Positions 11,299 to 23,573 are shown, counted from the first letter of the stretch. The stretch: 64,000 nucleotides of DNA from Delphinapterus leucas (GCF_002288925.2 NW_022098072.1:21001489-21065488), one strand, 5' to 3'. Program-made: numbers and translations. Notes: generated by a model from the letters alone, not told the origin.

Positions 11299-11459
11299 GT
11301 TAGTGGATTGTTTAAGGGATTTTGGTCCCACTGATTGGCAGCTGGCCTGCTTGGTGTGCAAAACTTTATGGAACTTCAGTGAAAATATCACCAGTGCTTC
11401 GTCATGTTTTGGAGATGAGGCCGCCAACACACTCTTAGTCCTGCTCTCATCGTTTTTAG
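11299..11459 (+). CDS. ARMC2: ARMC2 exon, armadillo repeat
   Basis: Acceptor 'ttatctcag' ends at 11298 and donor 'gtaaga' starts at 11460; the exon is 161 bp and phase-compatible on both sides. The peptide reads LVDCLRDFGPTDWQLACLVC, then KTLWNFSENITSASSCFGDE, then AANTLLVLLSSFL. 'CKTLWNFSEN' is another armadillo third helix. It splices to the terminal exon at 17772, where its final G completes an Asp codon. Confidence 0.92.
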
Positions 11460-12104
11460 GTAAGACCCTGACTGTGAGTCTGTGAGCTTTATCAAAATGA
11501 GAAAAAATTTTTTTCTGTGACCTGTATGGGTAAAGATTGGCAGGCGTATGGGTGGCTTTGTTTCTATAAGTAACAAGAGCATGTTAAAGATTATTATAAT
11601 TTGGAGCTCTCTGGAAGAGGCTGAATGTTATTGACAGTGGGATGCAAGGACTTTTAACTCATTGCCTGATGTCATGATTTCTTCTGTGGCTTTTCCCCCT
11701 TGTTTGCATTTTCTGTAAACTGCATAAATAGAAGATCTAGGCATAAATGTATTGCTGTTGTTTAAAAAGTATATAGACGTTGTCGGAATTGAGAAATACA
11801 GCTGAAAGCTACTCTGAATTAAGTCACGCTTTTCATGAACCCGTACGTGTTGATTAGCATCTATGTTAATTATGTGAGGGAGGGTCTGTGAAACTATGTG
11901 ACATTACAGTGGGGCCCTACATTGAACGGTGGGAAATCACTGATGCAAACCAAAGGAAAGATGAGAGTGTCTTACCTTGAAAATTTTCTACTTTTAGGAT
12001 AATTTTTTCATCCTTGGTTAGGTCTAACAGCAGTGGTTTGGGTCAGTAAATGAGTTTGAGTGTTTAAATAATCTCTTTTCCAAAACGGAGGTGTCCCTAC
12101 CATT

Positions 12105-12550
12105 GCCTAGGCACTGTGCTGGATCAGCAAGGCCGTGTGGAAAGACTCGGTTTGACTCAGAGGCTGTGGCTTCAAATCCAGCCTCTCTCGGGGGAGTGGG
12201 GGTGGGGTGACTCGACAGGAGAATCTCTCAGAGCCTGTCTTTTCGTCTGTAAAATGGGGACGTGATATCCCTGCCCTGTTGCAGGGAGTCGTGAAAATCA
12301 AACAAGCATCCTAAGGACACTCCAGGAAGACCAGAAGGCTGTAGTCAGACAATTCTGAGTTAAGGCCTCGCTTTATCAAGCTTTTAACCTTGGGCTTAAC
12401 CTCTCTGAGCTTATATTTTCTCATGTCTAAGATGGGGATGATTGATGTCCACTTTGCAGACTTGTAAGGATAATAAATGAGCAGACCTGTACAAAGAACA
12501 TGATACAGAGCCTGACAGACAGCAAGGCCTCAAATCACGGTTGTGAAAGT
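12105..12550 (+). repeat. Two adjacent MIR SINE copies
   Basis: The first copy (about 12,120-12,320) contains 'ggcttcaaatccagcctctc' and 'tctgtaaaatggggacgtg'. The second (about 12,330-12,550) contains 'ttgggcttaacctctctgag' and 'taaggataataaatgagcag'. Both are in plus orientation within the last large ARMC2 intron and are moderately diverged. Confidence 0.65.
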
Positions 12551-12559
12551 GCTTCATAA

Positions 12560-15234
12560 ACTCTGTGTTGTAACAACACGTTATTAAACAGGAACTCGGA
12601 ACCTGAAGCTATTTGAAAGAATCGGGTGTGCTAGGTTGATGTGAAATTTGCTTTTTTCCACGTAAATAAAATTTTGCATAAGAGTAGGAAAAATGAGCGT
12701 GACTTTAAATCGTTGAGGTTCACAGTCTGCTCCGTGGACGTGAAGCTTTCTCAGGTTGCCAGGAGCAGAAGCCTGCTCAACTTGCCTTAATTCAGTTCTC
12801 AACTGTGGCAGAACATTGGAATCAGCTGTGGAATTAAAAAACAAAAACAACAACAAAAAAAACACTTGTCCTGGCCCCATCCCCCGGAATTGATTCAGGA
12901 GCTCTGGGTGGGAGGCTGATTATCTGCATCATTAAAAAGTTCCACAGGTGAGTCTGCTCTTCAGGCAGCACTGAGAACCTCTGCCCTGGTTAATGAAGGA
13001 GTTGAAGGAGAGGATGTCCGGGGAAGAAGGAAGCCGGGAAACAAGCGCATTGCCCAGAGCCTGCTGGACAGGCACTCAGGACCAGGAAGGTTGTTCCAGG
13101 TGGAACCAGAGACCCCGAGTGGCCCCCTCAGTAGCGGGCGTCATCTGCTCCACCCTGCTGAGACTGAGCCGTGCTCTGTCTCAGCTCTTGTAGGAAAAGC
13201 CCTTCCCTCCCCCTCGTTCCCTCTGGGCTTCTGCATGGCTGTGGCTTCAGCTGCCTCGAGTCTTCTTGCCGCGCTCCGTGAGTGGGACTCTGTCTCCTCT
13301 GTTGTTGGCATGACTTTCTGTGTCCCATTGGGGAGATGTGACTGGTTCTGTGAGTCACTTTCCTGCGGTGTCGGGCTTTCGTGCCTCAGGCAGCAGCTGC
13401 CTCGACCACAGGCTGTCTGTGGTTTGCTTTGGCACCTAAGTCTGGGGCAGTCAATGATATATAACAAAATGGTGGGGCCGTGTGGCACCTTGAAGGGATG
13501 TGGGCACGGCCGGCTGCGTGGCAAGGGGCAGCACACCGGGCGGACACTCGACTGTAACGGGCCTGTTTCTACCTCTTCCCTCCCCCAACCTTCCCTACAG
13601 CCGGGTTGGGCTTCGCGTGCTTCCCTAACCTTGTACCTTTGCTCGTGCCGTATCCCTTACCTACCTGGCCCAATGCTGCCGGTCCTTGCAGGCCCTTCCC
13701 ATGAGCTTTTCAAGGCCATGGTCATAGGAAATCTATACTACTTATATAGCAATTAATCATGAGCTGTGTAACTTGTTCTGTATTATTGTTTTGTAACTTT
13801 TATCTTTTTTTTTCCCCACTCCAGTGGAGACACTTTAGGGGAAGGATATTGCCTTGTGCAAAGCAGGTTCTTGATGCCTGTGGATTAACTGACAATAGTG
13901 GTATCTTTAATAGTGCTGTATACTTTTAAAAGCACGTTCATTCTATCCTTGTAAGATCTCTCTAAGGTCATCAGCTAGGTGACAGATGAGGTAGGTAGGT
14001 CTAGGAGGGTTAGGTGACTTGTGTAAGATCATATTGTAGCAAGGCCAGGGCTCTTCATCAGAAAGTAAACATCTAGCCCCTGTGTTTTTCTGCTGTTCCA
14101 TTACATAGTATACCCTTACCCTACCCTGCCGTGGAAGGGGACAGAGGCATGGGGAACAAAAATCAACATAGTCCATCAGGGAGCCAGGTCATCACACTGT
14201 GGAGGACCGGCTGCTTGCTGGCTCTTCTCTCCACAGTGTGGGCATCAGACCCTTACTTCTGACAGGGTTGTAGCTGTGTCTGGCCAGTTGGGTGGCACCA
14301 GGTGAAATTGATATATGAGTGAGAGTATACTTAAATTTCAATTCTTTTACAAAAATAGCTGAAAAAGAGGCCATTTTGAAAACAGGATGAGCTGTTAGAT
14401 CACAAAAGTCCCACACTGAAGTGTGAGCACTGTTTTTAGAAATGATGGTAGGGCAATTGATAAAGCAATGTAATAAGTTAACCAACTTTTTCTTGATGGG
14501 GAACTGGAAAAAGAAAGTAATGGTCCTTAATGTGGTTGGGATGTTGACAGTCTTTTAGAAAAGTGGCTTAAAAAGAATGTTGTCTGAAACTTCCTGATGT
14601 ACTGCAGCCGCTTCTTATAAACTCATTAGCAATGTGTTTATCTTGAAGTTCTTAAGTGGTGTGTCCTGGCACATTAGGCTACTCTGAGCTTCTCTCAGGA
14701 TTGCCAGAAAATGGTGATTAGTGTGTGCAGTTTGTTATTGTGAAGTAAACGACACTAGGTTATTTTACGTTCGTCTGTGGTATGTGGAACTTAGCACCTA
14801 GGTTATATGACGGGGTAGAGGGGGACCCAGTGTTCAAGTTAGAGGATCACATCACCAAGCCCATGCCAAAGAGCCATCAGGTGCTTCTGGAACATGTAAG
14901 GACTGTGCCTTATAATAGTCACAACAATAATCGAACCCTCAAGAGCCACCTGGTGCTGAACAGCAAGCTAGGAAATGGTGCAGTGAGTAGAGGAAGCTTT
15001 TATTGCTGCTGCAGGATCCTTCAACTGTAATAGATAGAGATTGTGTTATAATGGTCACTGACAAACTTGTTTTGAGTCCTTTAATCCTTTCTAATATCTT
15101 ACCTAAAATTCTAGTATTTGGAAGTATGTTGTGCACAAAGAAAGTTTAAGAATAATTGGTTATCTAAATCAGCACTTTTCACACTGTGACCAGCATCTTT
15201 AAAAAATGAAGTAGCAAAGAAACAGAATATCAGA
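12560..15234. other. Large ARMC2 intron, no gene recognised
   Basis: Contains a GC-rich block at about 13,000-13,760 with overlapping ORFs on both strands, the longest 221 codons on + at 13091-13756. They are rich in Ser, Pro, Gly and Leu, show no recognisable domain and overlap one another antisense, so they look like chance ORFs. The rest is AT-richer with no feature I can name. Confidence 0.5.
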
Positions 15235-15246
15235 ATATAGTACATG

Positions 15247-15574
15247 GGGCTTCCCTGGTGGTGCAGTGGTTGAGAATCCTCCTGCCAATGTAGGGGACAT
15301 GGGTTCGATCCCTGGTCCAGGAAGATCCCACATGCTGGAGGGCAACTAAGCCCGTGCGCCACAGCTACTGGACCTACCTCTAGAGCCCGTGAGCCACAAC
15401 TACTGAGCCCACGTGCCACAACTGCTGAAGCCTGTGCGCCTAGAGCCTGTGCTTCACAACAAGAGAAGCCACTGCAATGAGTAGCCCCCGCTCACTGCAA
15501 CTAGAAAAAGCCCACACACAGCAACAAAGACCCAGCGCAGCCAAAAATAAATAAATAAATTTATTTGAAAAAAT
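15247..15574 (+). mobile_element. Long CHR-type SINE, plus orientation
   Basis: Starts 'gggcttccctggtggtgcag', passes the B box 'gggttcgatccc', then the long body with repeated 'gagccacaactactgagccc'-like blocks, and ends in a tail of 'aataaataaataaat'. A target duplication 'atatagtacatg' flanks it (15235-15246 and 15575-15586). Confidence 0.92.
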
Positions 15575-15586
15575 ATATAGTACATG

Positions 15587-16878
15587 TAGTAATATATAAA
15601 TAAGTAAAATAAGTAAAGTAAGTATTCTATTGTGAAATATTTGCTATTTGTATATGAATATTTAAGTGTGTGTATATAGTCATCATGTAATATGGACTTC
15701 TTAGGTCACAGTAAAAAAAAAAAGTTTGAAAATCATAGACCTAAATTTTTCTTGGATTAGCCTCTGCTATTCTTTGCAGTACAAGTTCCAAAATTTAATA
15801 CCTACTGCAATATGACACATTTTAGGCATTTGCTGTATTTACTTTGAAACTTGAGACTGCTTTTATCTTACCTATAGGTATTTGGCCACTTTTGTTATCT
15901 TGCCTAACCCAATTTACAATTAATAGGGTCTGAGTGTAGATTAACTAATTATGTGCTAAGCCTCAAGAAAAGTAACATAGTCTTGACGTTAGATTAAAAA
16001 ACCCCAAAACACCAAAATAGTGACTTGGCTAAAACCATCAAATCCAACCAAAAGCCCTGGGCAGAGGAAAGGACTGTGGGGTGCCTGGGCAGCCCTCAGC
16101 CCTAAGCTGCTTGGGTAAGAAGGGCATGAAACAAGAGAATTCATTTTTAATGAAAGTTTAGTGCTCAGAAAATCTGGAGAAGAGTGAGCAGGAAGAAGAT
16201 CTAGAAATTCAAAAGCACTCAGAGTCTCACAGACTCCTTTTGTTTGGAAGTAGCCCAACGTGAAGGACTTTGAAGGCATTGAACACCATCTGTATTCTCT
16301 TTCTTTCAAGGCCCTGATTATCAAATGGGTAGGGAGAGCCAGGTTTGCTTACAGGGGTCTCCATGGAGAGCCTCGCTGAAGTGTGTGTGTCTGCCCGGAA
16401 CTTATCTCAGAGCTGCATAGCTGTCCACTTGGCTGGAGGAGAGGAGGGGAAGGTACAGACTGGGATTCCAGACTTATCTTATCCTGGATGGTGACACTAA
16501 CACCAATAGTGCCAAAGTACACTCTGTGTACTGAAAATATTCAGGGTAGAAAATTTGATGTAAACACTAATGAAGCATTTTATGGTAGGATTTTAATTGG
16601 CCTTATGAAAAAAGTTTGTGAATTATGCAAGTAGCAATATTTGTGGTCACTTTAGGACTTAGTGGTTACCACTTAAGAAGGCCTCAGACCTAGGAAGTAG
16701 CAGAGCAACCTTCTGACTGGCAGGCCAGTGCATTGTCCTGAAGTCCTTCACATGGGGTCCAATATGAACAAAGAAAAATGCAGTGGCAGGTCGGTGCAGA
16801 AACCTCAGTAGCCATTTGTCTTCCTACGTGGGTTGGATATACTTATGACAGTCACAGAATTCAGAGTGCCCTTGGAGT
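15587..16878. other. ARMC2 intron, no feature recognised
   Basis: AT-rich intronic sequence. ORFs up to about 110 codons occur on either strand but lack any recognisable motif. No exon with compatible phase is needed between 11459 and 17772, because those two exons join directly. Confidence 0.5.
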
Positions 16879-16892
16879 AAGAAGCAAATCAA

Positions 16893-17100
16893 GGGCTTCC
16901 CTGGTGGCGCAGTGGTTGAGTGTCCGCCTGCCGATGCAGGGGACACGGGTTCGTGCCTCGGTCCGGGAAGATCCCACATGCCGTGGAGTGCCTAGGCCCG
17001 TGAGCCATGGCCACTGAGGCTGCGCGTCCGGAGCCTGTGCTCCGCAACGGGAGAGGCCACAACAGTGAGAGGCCCGCGTACCGCAAAAAAAAAAAAAAAA
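16893..17100 (+). mobile_element. CHR SINE, plus orientation, near-perfect target duplication
   Basis: Runs from 'gggcttccctggtggcgcag' through 'gcctgccgatgcagg' to 'gaggcccgcgtaccgc' and a long uninterrupted A tail. The target duplication 'aagaagcaaatcaagg' is identical on both sides (about 16879-16894 and 17101-17116). The intact A tail and perfect duplication mark it as one of the youngest insertions in the window. Confidence 0.95.
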
Positions 17101-17771
17101 AAGAAGCAAATCAAGGTTGTAATATTGCATTTTTTTTTTTTTACAAGTGCTTTTCTGCATTATCCATGGACTCACTTGGGATTCTGGTACTCCTTAGGAT
17201 TCTCAGTCTCCCACTTTTCACTTTTATTGGTGAGAGCATAAGGTGGCAGGGGGAGGGTTTTGTCTTTTCAAAGAAGTATGTCTGGCCTGCTCTGAAATGA
17301 GCAATTTGATTTTTAGTCAAGTTTACAGTGTCAAATTCAGCTGTGCTACTTTCCCCAAAGATTTCCTAACTTCTTTTATACCTGTTAACCACTGAAGTAA
17401 TTAACTTTTCTAATGTGCAGATGAGGAAATAAACTATTAATACTTTGTTTATTCTGAGAAATTGTGATCTGACTTTTGGATGTAGACTTACATGTAAACG
17501 TTAGGGATAAATTGAAGTAAGAGCTCAAGTCAGTCTAGGATTTTTCTTTTTGAGAAGATTATTATCTTTTTTAAATTAAGAGACTAACCTATACTTAAAA
17601 GTTTTTGTAAAGAACAGAAAAGAGTTAAAGAACTCCTCCCATAAAAAAAAAAGCCTTGTTGGAATTAGAGATGATCCAGGATGAGTTTAACTCATGCCAT
17701 CAAAAATTAAACTTAATTCAGTAGGATTATGTTTCTAAATAATTGCTGTAATGTTAATTTTTCTGATACAG
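17101..17771. other. ARMC2 last intron, 3' part
   Basis: AT-rich intron with no repeat I can name, ending in the acceptor 'tctgatacag' of the terminal exon. Confidence 0.6.
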
Positions 17772-17929
17772 ATGAAGAACTAGCACTGAATGGGAGTTTT
17801 GACCAAGACCTAAAAAACTATCACAAACTCCATTGGGAAACAGAATTCAAACCGGTGGCACAGCAGCTTCTAAACCGAATTCAGAGGCATCACACCTTCC
17901 TGGAACCCCTGCCTGTTCCTTCTTTCTAA
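17772..17929 (+). CDS. ARMC2: ARMC2 terminal coding exon with stop
   Basis: Acceptor 'tctgatacag' ends at 17771. The first two bases complete an Asp codon, then EELALNGSFDQDLKNYHKLH, then WETEFKPVAQQLLNRIQRHH and TFLEPLPVPSF, followed by TAA at 17927-17929. The charged, non-repeat tail after the armadillo helices is what I expect of the ARMC2 C-terminus. All five exons in the window form one open frame with no disruption, so the 3' half of the gene looks functional. Confidence 0.93.
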
Positions 17930-18575
17930 CATGATGCAGATGAACAACAGCAACAGGAAGTCAGGTCTCCTTCATTCTTAAGAAGTGGCAACATATGTGA
18001 ACTTTTTTTTCAGTATTAACAAATAGTGAAAGTTTTTCAGGTACTGATTTTAGTGAGTAGTCTTAGTATTTTAAAAGAAATAAGCATTTCTTCTTGTTAG
18101 GTATTATGGAAAAATGAATATACATTTTGTACTTTCTGCTATGAGAAATGTAAGATGAAAATATATGCATGGGATTTCTAAGTAAATGACTTTTTCTTCT
18201 ATTCTCTATTAAATAATTTAGTTCTAGTCTTAAAATCCTGACTTAACAATTCTAGAATTTAAGTGCTTGTCAGTTCAGTAAATCAACTGTGCAATGAAGA
18301 CTATTAGGTTTTGTGTATAGAAATAATGGTGGTCAACACTGTTAGAAATACATTACTACATGAGCACCTGCACTAATTCTTACAGCATCTAATAATACTT
18401 TTCTGGTTAGGTACCATATTTTTCTGGTTGTCGTATTAAGAGAAGGGGTAAGCAGAAACGTTTAGAGAAGATTGCCTGGGGCCATCTACTCTTTACTAAA
18501 TAAGTAAAATAGATGGAAAAGGAAGTATTTTACCTTTTTATTTTCATTTGAAATAAAATGAGTAGACCAGACAGT
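17930..18575 (+). other. ARMC2: ARMC2 3' UTR (extent inferred)
   Basis: AT-rich sequence directly after the stop. The first good AATAAA lies at 18552-18557, which would give a 3' UTR of about 640 nt. A second AATAAA near 18826 is inside a MIR and is a weaker candidate. The true cleavage site cannot be read from sequence alone. Confidence 0.5.
18552..18557 (+). promoter_or_regulatory. ARMC2: Candidate poly(A) signal AATAAA for ARMC2
   Basis: An exact AATAAA hexamer about 620 nt after the ARMC2 stop, the first upstream of recognisable repeat sequence. Usage is inferred. Confidence 0.45.
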
Positions 18576-18604
18576 TCTTCTACTTATAACTCTCTGTGAC
18601 TAGG

Positions 18605-18842
18605 GAGGTGATATAATGTACTAGAAAGAGTGTAGACTTAAGTGTACGGCAGATCTCAGTTTGAATCCTAGCTCTGTCCTGCTTGGGTCCTTGGGCAAAT
18701 AACTTAAATTTTTTTAGCTTCAACTGTAAAATGGCATTAATATCTATTTTAATATCGTGTAGTTTAGGGAAAAAAACAAAATGGGCAAATTGTCCAGTAT
18801 AGTGACTGATGTATAGTAGGTGCTCAATAAATTATGATGGTA
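18605..18842 (+). repeat. MIR SINE, plus orientation
   Basis: Near full-length MIR: 'gaatcctagctctgtcctgc', 'tccttgggcaaataacttaa', 'tagtaggtgctcaataaatt'. It lies just past the likely ARMC2 3' end. Confidence 0.8.
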
Positions 18843-19496
18843 GTTAGTTTATTAGTTTGCCACTCTTTGTAGGATAAGTTTGGCCTTTGAATAAATGATA
18901 AAAACCAAAGAAATTGAGATAACCGTTGTTATCCCATATTAGCCAAAGGCGATTTGGAAATAAAAGTAGATTTACTACTCTACTCTGTAGGGTGAGAGAT
19001 GAGCCATTAATAACCAAAAAGCTCATCCCATACCAAGACTAATGGGATGAAGGCAGGCATCCCAGACTAGATGGGCTCTTAAAATCTATTAGAAAAAACC
19101 TAAATTTCCAGGAACAAATAGACTTACCAAGGGCTCCTCTAGTTTGGGGCTCATCCCTGGTTGGGGCTCAGCAAAATCCTCTAGAGACACTCACCTTATC
19201 CATAAGTCTTTCATCTGTAATTATATGCTAGTAGATTCACTCCAATAGTTGAAATCATTTTTAAAAAGTCTGACAGGCTAATCTCTCAAAAACATTTGAA
19301 GATCTAAGTCTTTATTTTAACCATAGCAGGCTATATATTCTACTTTCAGTGAAAAAGATAAAACTCTCTTCCCCCTAAAACAGCACTCTCTGTATTTATA
19401 ACTAATGTAATAACTCATAGTGGAATACCATTGTACCTGTTCTCCATGTTATACTCAGACTCATGTGCAAGCTGGACCATTTGGAACCATCTACCT

Positions 19497-20522
19497 GCCT
19501 TAAAAATTATGGTGAAAAACACATAAAATTTACCATCTTAACTTTTTTTTTAATTTAAAAAGAAATTTTTTATTTTGGGGGAGGGTGCACTGTGTGGCAT
19601 GTAGGATCTTAGTTCCCCAACCAGGGGTCGAACCCACATCCCCTGTGGAGGAAGTGTGGAGTCTTAACCACTAGACTGCTAGGAAAGTCCCCATCTTAAC
19701 TATTTTTAAATGTACAGTTCAGTAGTGTTAACTTTATTCACATTGTTCTGCAACAGTTCTCCAGAACTTTTTCATCTTGCAAAACTGAAATTCTATAATT
19801 CATTAAACAACTCTCCATTTCCTCCTCTCCCCAGGCCCTAGAAAACACCATTCTACTTTGTTTCCAAGAATTTGATTCGACTAGTTTAGATATTTCATAC
19901 AGCATTTGTCTTTTTGTGATTGGCTTATTTTACTTAGCCATAATGTCCTCAAAGTTCATCCATGTTGTGGCATGTGATGGGATTTCCTTCCTTTTTAAGG
20001 CTGAATAATATTTCCTTGTATGTTTATATCACACTTTTTTATCCATTCACTCATCAAAGGACATTTGGGTTGCTTCTCTCTCAGGGCTATTGTGAATAAT
20101 GCTACTATGAACATGGGTGTGTAAATACATCTTTGAGATCCTGCTTTCAATTCCTTTGGGTGTATACTCAGAAACGGAATTACTGGATCATATAGTAGTA
20201 ATATTTTTAATTTTTTGAGGAATCTCTATACTGATTTCCACAGAGGCTGTGCCATTTCACATCACCAACAGTGCACAAGGGTTCCCATTTCTTTACATCT
20301 TCTCCAACACTTGCTATTTTCTGTTGTTTGTTTGTTTGTTTTGCTTTTGTTTTTTGGGTTTTTTTGGATAGTAGCCATCCTAATGGTTGTGAAATGGTAT
20401 CTCATTGTGGTTTTGATTTGCATTTCTCTAATAATTAGTGATATTGAGTATCTTTTCATATGGTTTTTGGCCACATATATCATCTTTGGAGAAATGTCTA
20501 TTCAAGTCCTTTGCCCATTTTT
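19497..20522 (-). mobile_element. Old LINE-1, minus orientation, 3' segment (part 1 of 3)
   Basis: Antisense 3' UTR ('ggtgaaaaacacataaaatt', 'agaactttttcatcttgcaa') followed by the antisense ORF2 C-terminal region. It breaks off at 'tgcccattttt' (20512-20522), which recurs at 25279-25289, where the same L1 resumes. A CHR-L SINE is inserted at 19544-19690. No reading frame is intact. Confidence 0.88.
19544..19690 (-). mobile_element. CHR-L SINE inside the old L1
   Basis: Left poly-T/A tail, then 'gtgtggcatgtaggatctta', ending 'gactgctaggaaagtcc'. A perfect 11-bp duplication 'ccatcttaact' flanks it (19533-19543 and 19691-19701), and the L1 3' UTR reads continuously across once the SINE is removed. 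Confidence 0.9.
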
Positions 20523-22405
20523 ATTGAAAAATATTTATTTTAAAATTTTTATTGAAATATAGTTGATTTACAATGTGTTAGTTTCAGATTTACAGCAAAG
20601 TGATTCAGATATATATATATATATAATACATGCACACACACACACACATACATTTGTTAGATTCATTTCCATTATAGGTTATTACAAGATATGAGTACAG
20701 TTCCCTGTGCTATACAGTAGGTCCTTGTTATCTATTTTATATATAGTAGTGTGTATATGTTAATCCCAAACTCCTAATTTATCCCTCTCCCACCCTGCTT
20801 TCCCCATTGGTAAGCATAAGTTTGCTTTCTATGTCTGTGAGTCTATATCTGTTTGTAAATAAGTTCATTCATATCATTTTTTTAGATTCCACATATAAGT
20901 GATATCGTTATATTTATCTTTGTCTGACTTACTTCACTTGGTATGATAATCTCTAGGTGCATCCCTGTTGCTGTAAATGGCATTATTTCACTCTTTTTTT
21001 ATGACTGGGTAATATTCCATTGTGTATATATACCACATCTTCTCTTTCCATTCATCTGTCAGCGGACACTTAGGTTGCTTCCATATCTTGGATATTATAA
21101 ATGGTGCTGCTATGAACATTGGGGTGCATGTATCTTTTCGAATTATAGCTTTCTCCAAATATATGCCCAGGAGTGGGATTGCTGGGTCATATGGTAGCTC
21201 TGTTTTTAGTTTTTTTTAAGGAACCTCCATACTGTTCTCCATAGTGGCTGCACCAATTTACATTCCCACCAACAGTGTAGGAGGGTTCCCTTTTCTCCAC
21301 ATCCTCTCCAGCATTTATTATTTGTACACTTTTTGATGATGGCCATTCTGATCAGAGTGAGGTGATACCTCATTGTAGTTTTGATTTGCATTTCTCTAAT
21401 AATTAGCGATATTGAGCATCTTTTCATGTGCCTATTGGCCATCTATATGTCTTCTTTGGAGAAATGTCTATTTAGATCTTCTGCCCATTTGTTGATTGGA
21501 CTGTTTACTTTTTTGATATTAAGCTGTATGAGCTGTTTGTATATTTTGGAAATTAATCTCTTGTCGGTCACGTTATTTGCAAATAGTTTCTCCCATTCTG
21601 TAGGTTGTCTTTTTGTTTTGTTTATGATTTCCTTTGCTGTGCAAACACTTTTAAGTTTAATTAGGTCCTGTTTGTTTATTTTGGTTTTTATTTCCATTAC
21701 TCTAGAAGAGGGATCCAAAAAACTATTGCTGTGATTTATGGTAAAGAGCGTTCTGCCTAAGTTTTCCTCTAGAAGTTTTATAGTGTCCGGTCTTACATTT
21801 AGGTCTGACAGTAGTTCTTTAATCCATTTTGAGTTTATTTTTGTATATGGTGTTAGAGAATGTTCTAATTTCATTCTTTTACATGTATCTGTCCAATATT
21901 CCCAGCACCACTTGTTGAAGAGACTGTCTCTTCTCCATTGAATATTCTTGCCTCCTTTGTCATACGTTAATTGACTGTAGATGTGGGGGTTTATTTCTGG
22001 GCTTTCCATTGATCTGTTCCATTGATCTGTATGCCTGTTTTTGTGCCTGTACCATACTGTTTTGATTAATATAGCTTTGTAGTATAGTCTGAAGTCAGGG
22101 AGTGTGATTCCTCCAGCTCCATTTTTCTTTCTCAAGATGGCTTCGGCTCTTGGGGTCTTTTGTGTTCACATACAAATTTTAAAAAATTTTGTTCCAGTTC
22201 TGTGAAAAATGGCATTGGTGATTTGACAGGGATTGCATTGAATCTATAGATTGCCTTGGATTGCATGGTCATTTTAACAATATTGATTCTTTCAACCCAA
22301 GAACATGGTATATCTTTCCATCTGTTTGTGTCATCTTCAGTTTCTTTAATCAGCATCTTATAGTTTATGGAGTACATGGACTTATAGTTTATGGTCTTGT
22401 ACTCT
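20523..22405 (-). mobile_element. Younger LINE-1, 3' half (sense on minus strand)
   Basis: The 3' end is at the left ('aaaatttttattgaaatata' is antisense 3' UTR). The minus strand then encodes the ORF2 C-terminal part, with an open 230-codon stretch at 21443-22135 containing [22 protein letters not shown] and [20 protein letters not shown] motifs, and a continuation at 22132-22464 with WKDIPCSWVERINIVKM. It begins at the ORF2 position matching 'KDLYSEN', just where the inverted half ends. This is the 3' segment of a 5'-inverted insertion. Confidence 0.88.
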
Positions 22406-22589
22406 GACAGAGAAATCAAAAGCTTTACAGACAAGCAAAAGCTAAAAGAATTCAACACCTCCAAACCAGCTTTACAACAAATGCTAAAGGAACTTCTTTA
22501 GGCAGAAAAGAAAAGACCACATCTAGAAACAAGAAAATTAGGAAATGGAAAAGCTCACTGGTAAAGGCAAACATACAGTAAAGATAGGA

Positions 22590-22765
22590 AATCATCCAAA
22601 CACAAACTAGTAGGGAAATTAAAAGACAAAAGTAGTAAAATCATTAAAAGACAAAAGTAGTAAAATTAAAAGACAAAAGTAGTAAAAGTAGTAAAATCTA
22701 CAAAAGTAGTAAAATCATCCAAACAAACTAGTAGGGAAATTAAAAGACAAAAGTAGTAAAATCAT
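22590..22765. repeat. Local tandem expansion of a 'gacaaaagtagtaaaa' unit inside the L1
   Basis: At least five copies of 'agacaaaagtagtaaaat' or shorter derivatives, with a larger repeat unit starting 'actagtagggaaattaaaag' seen twice. This is expansion within the L1 inter-ORF region and not a separate element. Confidence 0.85.
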
Positions 22766-23347
22766 CACAATAAGCAGTTAAGAGATATGCAAAACAATTA
22801 GATGTAAAATATATCAAAACCAGTAATCATGAGGGGAGGAGAGTACAAATGCAAGTATTTAAAATGCATTTGAAACTAAGATCAGCAACTAAGACAATCA
22901 TGTATATATACAGACTGCTATACCAAAACCTCATGGTAACCACAAATCAAAAATTCATACACACAAAAAAGAAAAAGGAATCAAAGCATAACACTAAAGA
23001 TAGTCATCACATAACAAGAGAAGAGGACAAACGAAGGAGGAAAGAAGAAAGGCCCACAAAAACAAATCCAAAACAATTAACAAAATGGCAGTAAAAACAT
23101 TCATAATGATAATTACCTTAAATGTAAATGGACTGAATGCTCCAACCAAAAGACATAGACTGGCTGAATGGATACAAAAACAAGAACCATATATATGCTG
23201 TCTACAAGAGAGCCACTTCAGATCTAGAGACACATACAGGTTGAAAGTGAGGAGATGGAAAAAGGTATTCCATGCAAATGGAAATGAAAAGAAAGCTAGA
23301 GTAGCAATACTTATATCAGACAAAACAGACTTTAAAATAAAGACTGT

Positions 23348-23573
23348 GGGCTTCCCTGGTGGCGCAGTGGTTGAGAGTCCGCCTGCCGATGCAGGGGACA
23401 TGGGTTCGTGCCCCATTCTGGGAAGATCCCACATGCCGCAGAGCGGCTGGGCCCGGGAGCCATGACCGTTGAGCCTGCACGTCCGGAGCCTATGCGCTGC
23501 AACGGGAGAGGCCACAACAGTGAGAGGCCTGCGTACCGCAAAAAAAAATAATAATAAAAATAAATAAATAAAT
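23348..23573 (+). mobile_element. CHR SINE inside the inverted L1 half
   Basis: Starts 'gggcttccctggtggcgcag' and ends with an A-rich tail of 'aataaataaataaat'. The 14-bp duplication 'aaaataaagactgt' is exact at 23334-23347 and 23574-23587. The L1 ORF2 frame (SDKTDFKIKT) is cut in the middle by this insertion, so it is younger than the L1. Confidence 0.95.

Noticed and set aside
13091..13756. 221-codon plus-strand ORF in an ARMC2 intron, with antisense ORFs
   Set aside because: The longest non-transposon frame outside recognised repeats, but low-complexity (Ser, Pro, Gly, Leu), in GC-rich DNA where stops are rare, with competing frames on both strands and no recognisable domain or splice continuity with ARMC2.
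18826..18831. AATAAA as the ARMC2 poly(A) signal
   Set aside because: It is part of the conserved MIR tail at 18605-18842, and an earlier AATAAA at 18552 lies in non-repeat sequence. It cannot be fully excluded.
21443..22464. Open frames of 230 and 110 codons on the minus strand
   Set aside because: These are ORF2 fragments of the inverted L1 and not host genes.
22590..22765. CRISPR-like array of repeats
   Set aside because: Repeat units differ in length, have no spacers of regular size, and lie inside an L1 in a vertebrate genome.
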